In this document: positions 5,640-8,890 of the stretch, one piece after another
Layout of the letters: each line of letters starts with the position of its first letter
Numbering within the stretch: the stretch's first letter is position 1
NCBI GenBank assembly: GCA_937967725.1
Contig: CALBSY010000355.1
Location: 1-8,890, forward strand
DNA length: 8,890 nucleotides
DNA from: an uncultured Alphaproteobacteria bacterium
Lineage (GTDB): Bacteria; Pseudomonadota; Alphaproteobacteria; Caulobacterales; Aquidulcibacteraceae
Direction: 5' to 3'
Notes under the pieces: model-generated
The model's database searches: none
What the model was told of the DNA's origin: nothing
Seen by the model: the letters and a program-made list of their open reading frames with translations, nothing else
Program-made: the position numbers and the translations under genes

Positions 5640-6086
5640 CTACTCCACCACTTCCACGCCCATTGAACGGGCGGTGCCTGCAATCATCTTGGCGGCTTGA
5701 TCGAGATCGGCGGCGTTCAGATCCTTCTGCTTCGCCTTCGCGATGTCCTTGCACTGGGCCATCGTGATCTTGCCGACATTGTCGCGCCCCGGTGTTTTCG
5801 ACCCCGAGCCTGGCTTCTTCGCCGTCGACATCTTCGCCGCCTTCTTGATCAGGAATGACGCTGGCGGCGTCTTGATCTCGAAGGTGAAGCTCTTGTCCTG
5901 GTAATAGGTGATGATGACTGGGCACGGATCGCCCTTGTTCATGTCCTGCGTGCGGGCGTTAAAACCCTTGCAGAATTCCATGATGTTCAGACCGCGCTGA
6001 CCGAGCGCGGGACCGATCGGTGGTGACGGGTTGGCGGCGCCAGCCGGCACCTGGAGCTTGATCTGCCCCAGAACCTTCTTAGCCAT
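5640..6086 (-). CDS. rplK: 50S ribosomal protein L11
   Basis: L11 (uL11) builds the GTPase-associated centre with 23S rRNA and the L10 stalk. The 148-residue product has the family's N-terminal LQVPAGAANPSPPIGPALGQ and RGLNIMEFCKGFNART blocks. The C-terminal RNA-binding domain reads DLNAADLDQAAKMIAGTARS, then MGVEVVE. It is a few residues longer than the usual 141-143, the extra being a Lys/Ser/Gly-rich stretch around residues 86-97 (STAKKPGSGSKT). AGAGG precedes the ATG by six bases. It is the first gene of the rplK-rplA-GyrI-like unit and follows a strong promoter. The nusG gene, its common upstream neighbour, is not here. Confidence 0.97.
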   Translation of the reverse strand: MAKKVLGQIKLQVPAGAANPSPPIGPALGQRGLNIMEFCKGFNARTQDMNKGDPCPVIITYYQDKSFTFEIKTPPASFLIKKAAKMSTAKKPGSGSKTPGRDNVGKITMAQCKDIAKAKQKDLNAADLDQAAKMIAGTARSMGVEVVE

Positions 6087-6162
6087 GGTGGCCTCTCGCT
6101 TAACGCCGGGAGATCGCTAAACCGCCCGGCCTGAGTGGGTGCGCGGTCCGGGTGGCTCACCC

Positions 6163-6174
6163 TCCCGCGCGGGA
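6163..6174 (-). promoter_or_regulatory. 12-bp palindrome at the rplK transcription start
   Basis: TCCCGCGCGGGA is a perfect palindrome lying at about +1 to +13 of the predicted rplKA transcript. A further short hairpin, GGGTG-AGC-CACCC, follows on the transcript. Either could be a 5' structure involved in L1 feedback or a protein operator, but no known consensus was recognised. Confidence 0.35.
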
Positions 6175-6181
6175 AGCGGGG

Positions 6182-6210
6182 CTTATAGGCGCCTAACTCG
6201 GACTTGTCGA
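6182..6210 (-). promoter_or_regulatory. Sigma70-type promoter of rplKA
   Basis: On the minus strand TCGACA (6210-6205) and TATAAG (6187-6182) are separated by exactly 17 bases, and each box has five of six consensus matches. Initiation near 6175 gives a leader of about 88 bases before rplK. This is the best promoter match I find, as expected for a ribosomal protein operon. Confidence 0.75.
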
Positions 6211-6218
6211 CAGCGCGT

Positions 6219-6404
6219 TCAGCCGCCGAGCATAGCGCCCAGGATGCCGGTCACTGCGCCCATGGTCGCCACCCAAAGATCGGCAAGCAGCCGCCCGAGG
6301 CTGGCCGCCACCGCGTTCGGCGTGAACACCAACAGCGCCAACGCCGCCACGGCGATCGCGATCAGCACGCCTGCGCCGGCGCGGCGGGGGATGGGTCTGG
6401 CCAT
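6219..6404 (-). CDS. Small hydrophobic protein, 61 residues
   Basis: The frame begins MARPIPRRAGAGVLIAIAVA. A basic N-terminus is followed by one long hydrophobic segment (about 11-33), then a second apolar stretch (about 42-61, ATMGAVTGILGAMLGG). It could be a two-helix inner-membrane peptide with its N-terminus inside. AGGG lies eight bases before the ATG. It occupies the gap between the TonB-receptor terminator and the rplK promoter, whose -35 box begins nine bases after its stop; that neat fit supports a real gene. No family is recognised, and it does not look like SecE. Confidence 0.5.
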   Translation of the reverse strand: MARPIPRRAGAGVLIAIAVAALALLVFTPNAVAASLGRLLADLWVATMGAVTGILGAMLGG

Positions 6405-6460
6405 AGGCGGACCCTGCCCCGGCGCTGTCTCGCGCGCCAGAGCTAACCCCAGCCGCTCAC

Positions 6461-6490
6461 AGAAAACGGCCGCGGCTTGCGCCGCGGCCG
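6461..6490 (-). terminator. Intrinsic terminator of the TonB receptor gene
   Basis: On the minus strand CGGCCGCGGC, a GCAA loop and GCCGCGGCCG form a perfect ten-base-pair stem followed by TTTTCT. It starts 28 bases after the receptor's stop codon and should insulate the receptor from the ribosomal genes downstream. Confidence 0.93.
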
Positions 6491-6517
6491 AAGTCCGAGA
6501 GGGTTCAAAAGCGCCTG

Positions 6518-8725
6518 CTAGAAGTCGAACCGCAGCCGCGCGCCGATCACGCGGCCCTTGTTCAGCGGCGAGAAGGTTGGTGGCGGCAATGGACCGGCGC
6601 CGTCACCGCCGAACAGCGAACCCGGGAACACGGCGCTGTCCGGCAGTTGCGTATCGCCGCCGAACGTCGCCTCGTCCGTCAAGTTGTTGCCATAGAGCGA
6701 GAACGACCAGTTTCCGTCGTTGGGACGCCAAGTGAAGTTGGCGTCGATGATGTCGGCCTCGTTGAGTACGCCGCGGTTGTTATCGGTGTAAAAGTTTGCG
6801 TCGCGGTGATTGTAGCTCACGCGGCTCGATAGCACGCCGCTCATAATCGGCAGATCGTGGAAGAGCGAGATGCCGTAGGTCCACGGCGCCAGACGCGGGA
6901 TCTCAAGATCGGCGTCCGCTGCGGTGACTACGCCGTCTCCGTTCAAGTCCGCCGTGACAGAATCATACTCACCTTCCGTGTATCCAGCTTGCAGCTGGAT
7001 CATGAAGTTTTCCGTGAGCGCGAAGCGCGCCTCCAGTTCGGCGCCCCAGATCGTGGCGTCGCCCGCATTGACGATGACCTGCTGCACGCCAGAGCCCGGC
7101 TCCGGAACATTCGTCTCGCGCTGCATGTCGTCGATCTGGTTTTGGTAGATCGCCAGGTTGATCCGGCTGCGACCGTCGAAGAAATCCTGCTTCCAGCCGA
7201 TTTCGTAGGAAGTCTGTTCTTCAGCGTCGAATGGCGTCGGCGCACCCGACCCGACGGCCGGATTGAGCGTCGTGACGCGGAAGTTGACGCCACCGCTGCG
7301 GAAGCCCCGTGCGGCGTACGCATAGAGGTTGGTGTCTGGGTTTGGCTGCCACTGCAGGCCGATGCGCGGCGAGACGTCCTCCCACGAAAGGTCGAAGGGG
7401 GAGTCGGAGAAATTCAGTGTGCGGTTGTCGATGCTGCCGCCCACCGTGAATTCTCCCGGGACCACCGTGGCGCCGTCCAAGTTGTCGGTCGCCGCCCGAA
7501 CGCGGGAGATGCGCGCTTCCTTGTTTTCCTGCGTGTAGCGCACGCCAAGATTCAGCGTCAGCTGATCGTTGAGATGCCAGTCGGCGTTGGTGAAAAGGCC
7601 CCAAGTGGAGAACCGGCCCTCACCGCCGCCAACGCGCCGCAACAAGCCCAGCACCAAGTTGCGCTCTTCGATGTAGAAAAGATTCTGCTCGAAGATGTAA
7701 TGCCCGAGAGTCAGGTCAACCGGACCGAATGTGCCGGCGTAGCGAAGCTCGTTGCTCCATTGATCCTGTTCCTGCACGGCGCGCGAATGGAAGCCGAAGT
7801 TCGGCGTCGCATCGATATCGCCCGAAGAAATGCCTTCGTAGTCCCGCCAACTGGCAATATTGGTGACGGTGCCATCGCCGAGACCGACATCCCAGTTCGC
7901 TTCCAGAATCGCCTGCTCCCAATCGCCAGCGCCGTAGCCGCGGTTGTCGATCGAGAAATCGAAAGAATCGCGTGAGAACAGGGCATGGTTCTGAGCCGCC
8001 GGGCCGTCGCCGTCGGACGAGCCTTGCTCAAGCCGCAAGGTCAAATCGAGGTTCGGGGTCGGGGTCAGGCGAACAGCGCCGCGATAAATCCGCATCTCGC
8101 CCGCGCCGAACTGCGATCCGTCAAAATCGTTTTCGAACCAGCCTTCGTCTTCGTTGTAATAGGTCGAGAACCGCGCGCTCAGCACGCCCGGCATCAGCGG
8201 GACGTTGAGCGTCAGATCAGCGATGTAGTTGAGCCCAGTTTCAACCGCGACACCACCGCTGAGTTCAAACTCGTCGCTCGGCGCGGCAGTGCGGATGACG
8301 ACCGCGCCGCCGGTCACGTTGCGGCCGAAGAGCACGCCCTGCGGCCCACGCAGCACCTCGATGCCGGCGAGGTCGAAATTGTCGGCGAGGATACCGGCGT
8401 TAATGCCAAGATACATGCCATCGATGAAAACGCCGACTGTCGGGTCAATCGATGGAATGGAGCTGTTGATGCCAAGACCGCGAATTGAGAAGTTCGCAAT
8501 ACCACGCGCGGTGCCGATATCTTCCAACTGCACATTGGGCATCACGTAGGTGAGGCTCTGCAGGTCCTGGTAGTTCAACGCTTCGAGTTGGTTCTCGCCA
8601 AACGCCGTCACGGCGACTGGCACGTCCTGTACGTTGCGCTCGCCATGCTTCAGCGCCGTCACGACGACTTCCTCGCCCGCCGCTTCAACGGCGCCTTGCG
8701 CCGCCGCGTTTGGTGCTAGCCCCAA
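6518..8725 (-). CDS. TonB-dependent outer-membrane receptor
   Basis: An outer-membrane beta-barrel of at least 735 residues that would take up a scarce ligand (siderophore, cobalamin, glycan or similar) using TonB energy. EEVVVTALKHGE (18-29) resembles a TonB box. The plug domain follows with VPVAVTAF (35-42), FSIRGLGIN (79-87), PTVGVFIDGMYLG (95-107) and VLRGPQGVLFGRNVTGGAVV (124-143). Alternating barrel strands run to the end, with SLYGNNLTDEATFGGD near the C-terminus and a final aromatic RFDF. The substrate cannot be read from sequence. The start is unresolved: 8725 is a TTG inside what looks like a signal peptide (AVITAALGAGGILGLAPNAA). The same frame stays open to the right window edge with no ATG or GTG, so the real start is outside the window, unusual, or lost to a frameshift. 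A terminator follows the gene. Confidence 0.93.
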   Translation of the reverse strand: MGLAPNAAAQGAVEAAGEEVVVTALKHGERNVQDVPVAVTAFGENQLEALNYQDLQSLTYVMPNVQLEDIGTARGIANFSIRGLGINSSIPSIDPTVGVFIDGMYLGINAGILADNFDLAGIEVLRGPQGVLFGRNVTGGAVVIRTAAPSDEFELSGGVAVETGLNYIADLTLNVPLMPGVLSARFSTYYNEDEGWFENDFDGSQFGAGEMRIYRGAVRLTPTPNLDLTLRLEQGSSDGDGPAAQNHALFSRDSFDFSIDNRGYGAGDWEQAILEANWDVGLGDGTVTNIASWRDYEGISSGDIDATPNFGFHSRAVQEQDQWSNELRYAGTFGPVDLTLGHYIFEQNLFYIEERNLVLGLLRRVGGGEGRFSTWGLFTNADWHLNDQLTLNLGVRYTQENKEARISRVRAATDNLDGATVVPGEFTVGGSIDNRTLNFSDSPFDLSWEDVSPRIGLQWQPNPDTNLYAYAARGFRSGGVNFRVTTLNPAVGSGAPTPFDAEEQTSYEIGWKQDFFDGRSRINLAIYQNQIDDMQRETNVPEPGSGVQQVIVNAGDATIWGAELEARFALTENFMIQLQAGYTEGEYDSVTADLNGDGVVTAADADLEIPRLAPWTYGISLFHDLPIMSGVLSSRVSYNHRDANFYTDNNRGVLNEADIIDANFTWRPNDGNWSFSLYGNNLTDEATFGGDTQLPDSAVFPGSLFGGDGAGPLPPPTFSPLNKGRVIGARLRFDF

Positions 8726-8890
8726 AATGCCGCCGGCCCCTAATGCGGCGGTGATGACAGCGCCGAAGCGCGCGCCGAACCCCGCGCGCTGGGCGATGCA
8801 CTCCGCCTGATGACGCCCGCGTTCACCGAGCCCTCCCCCTCCGCAGTCGGGGCCCGCCCCCGCGGTGCGCGCGGCACGCCCTGAGTATCG
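8726..8890 (-). other. Unresolved 5' end and upstream of the receptor gene
   Basis: The in-frame reading just upstream of 8725 gives an apolar signal-peptide core. In a neighbouring frame, GGAGGGGGAGGG followed by GTG (8805-8803) begins a reading with NAGVIRRSASPSARG. That looks like the basic start of a signal peptide but stops at TAG after about 28 codons. The two readings would join if one base were added near the GGGG run at 8777-8780. No promoter is clear. Confidence 0.35.

Noticed and set aside
5063..5767. 234-codon open frame on the plus strand
   Set aside because: It is antisense to rplA and the end of rplK. His/Arg/Leu-rich composition is typical of a shadow frame.
6857..7975. 372-codon open frame on the plus strand
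   Set aside because: It is fully antisense to the TonB receptor, whose motifs are unmistakable. The plus-strand product is Arg/Val-rich and has no recognisable domain. Long antisense frames are common in GC-rich DNA.

Overview
The window reads as a GC-rich alphaproteobacterial chromosome segment. Ribosomal protein genes of the rplKA-rplJL region are interleaved with accessory genes. The L11, L1, L10 and L7/L12 sequences, the TonB-dependent receptor, the TPR-sulfotransferase and several small proteins resemble those common in Caulobacterales/Hyphomonadaceae-type bacteria. That placement is an impression from protein style, not a search.

Minus strand, read from high to low coordinates. A TonB-dependent outer-membrane receptor (8725-6518, true start unresolved) ends at a textbook intrinsic terminator (6490-6461). 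A 61-residue hydrophobic ORF follows (6404-6219), then a strong sigma70-type promoter (6210-6182) that drives rplK (6086-5640), rplA (5635-4913) and a GyrI-like effector-binding-domain protein (4913-4425). The last gene overlaps the rplA stop by one base. A TPR-sulfotransferase (4349-2676) lies next. After an island on the opposite strand, the minus-strand ribosomal genes resume with a long L10-leader region (about 1126-822), rplJ (821-306) and the 5' part of rplL (250-1). rpoBC would be expected beyond the left edge.

Plus strand. An island sits between the two ribosomal blocks. It holds a promoter with repeat elements (1546-1580), a small four-helix membrane protein (1607-2026), an overlapping 68-residue XRE/Cro-type regulator (2026-2232) and a 97-residue two-cysteine hypothetical protein (2356-2649), which converges on the sulfotransferase. 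On the other strand beside this island are the 3' remnant of a winged-helix regulator gene (1534-1408) and a possible 35-residue single-helix membrane peptide (1341-1234).

The main points are: rplKA and rplJL are separated by roughly 4 kb of accessory DNA; no nusG/secE is visible upstream of rplK, where a TonB receptor and a terminator stand instead; a GyrI-like gene is apparently translationally coupled to rplA; and the membrane-protein/XRE pair sits next to a broken regulator gene. I see no CRISPR array, tRNA, rRNA or insertion sequence.
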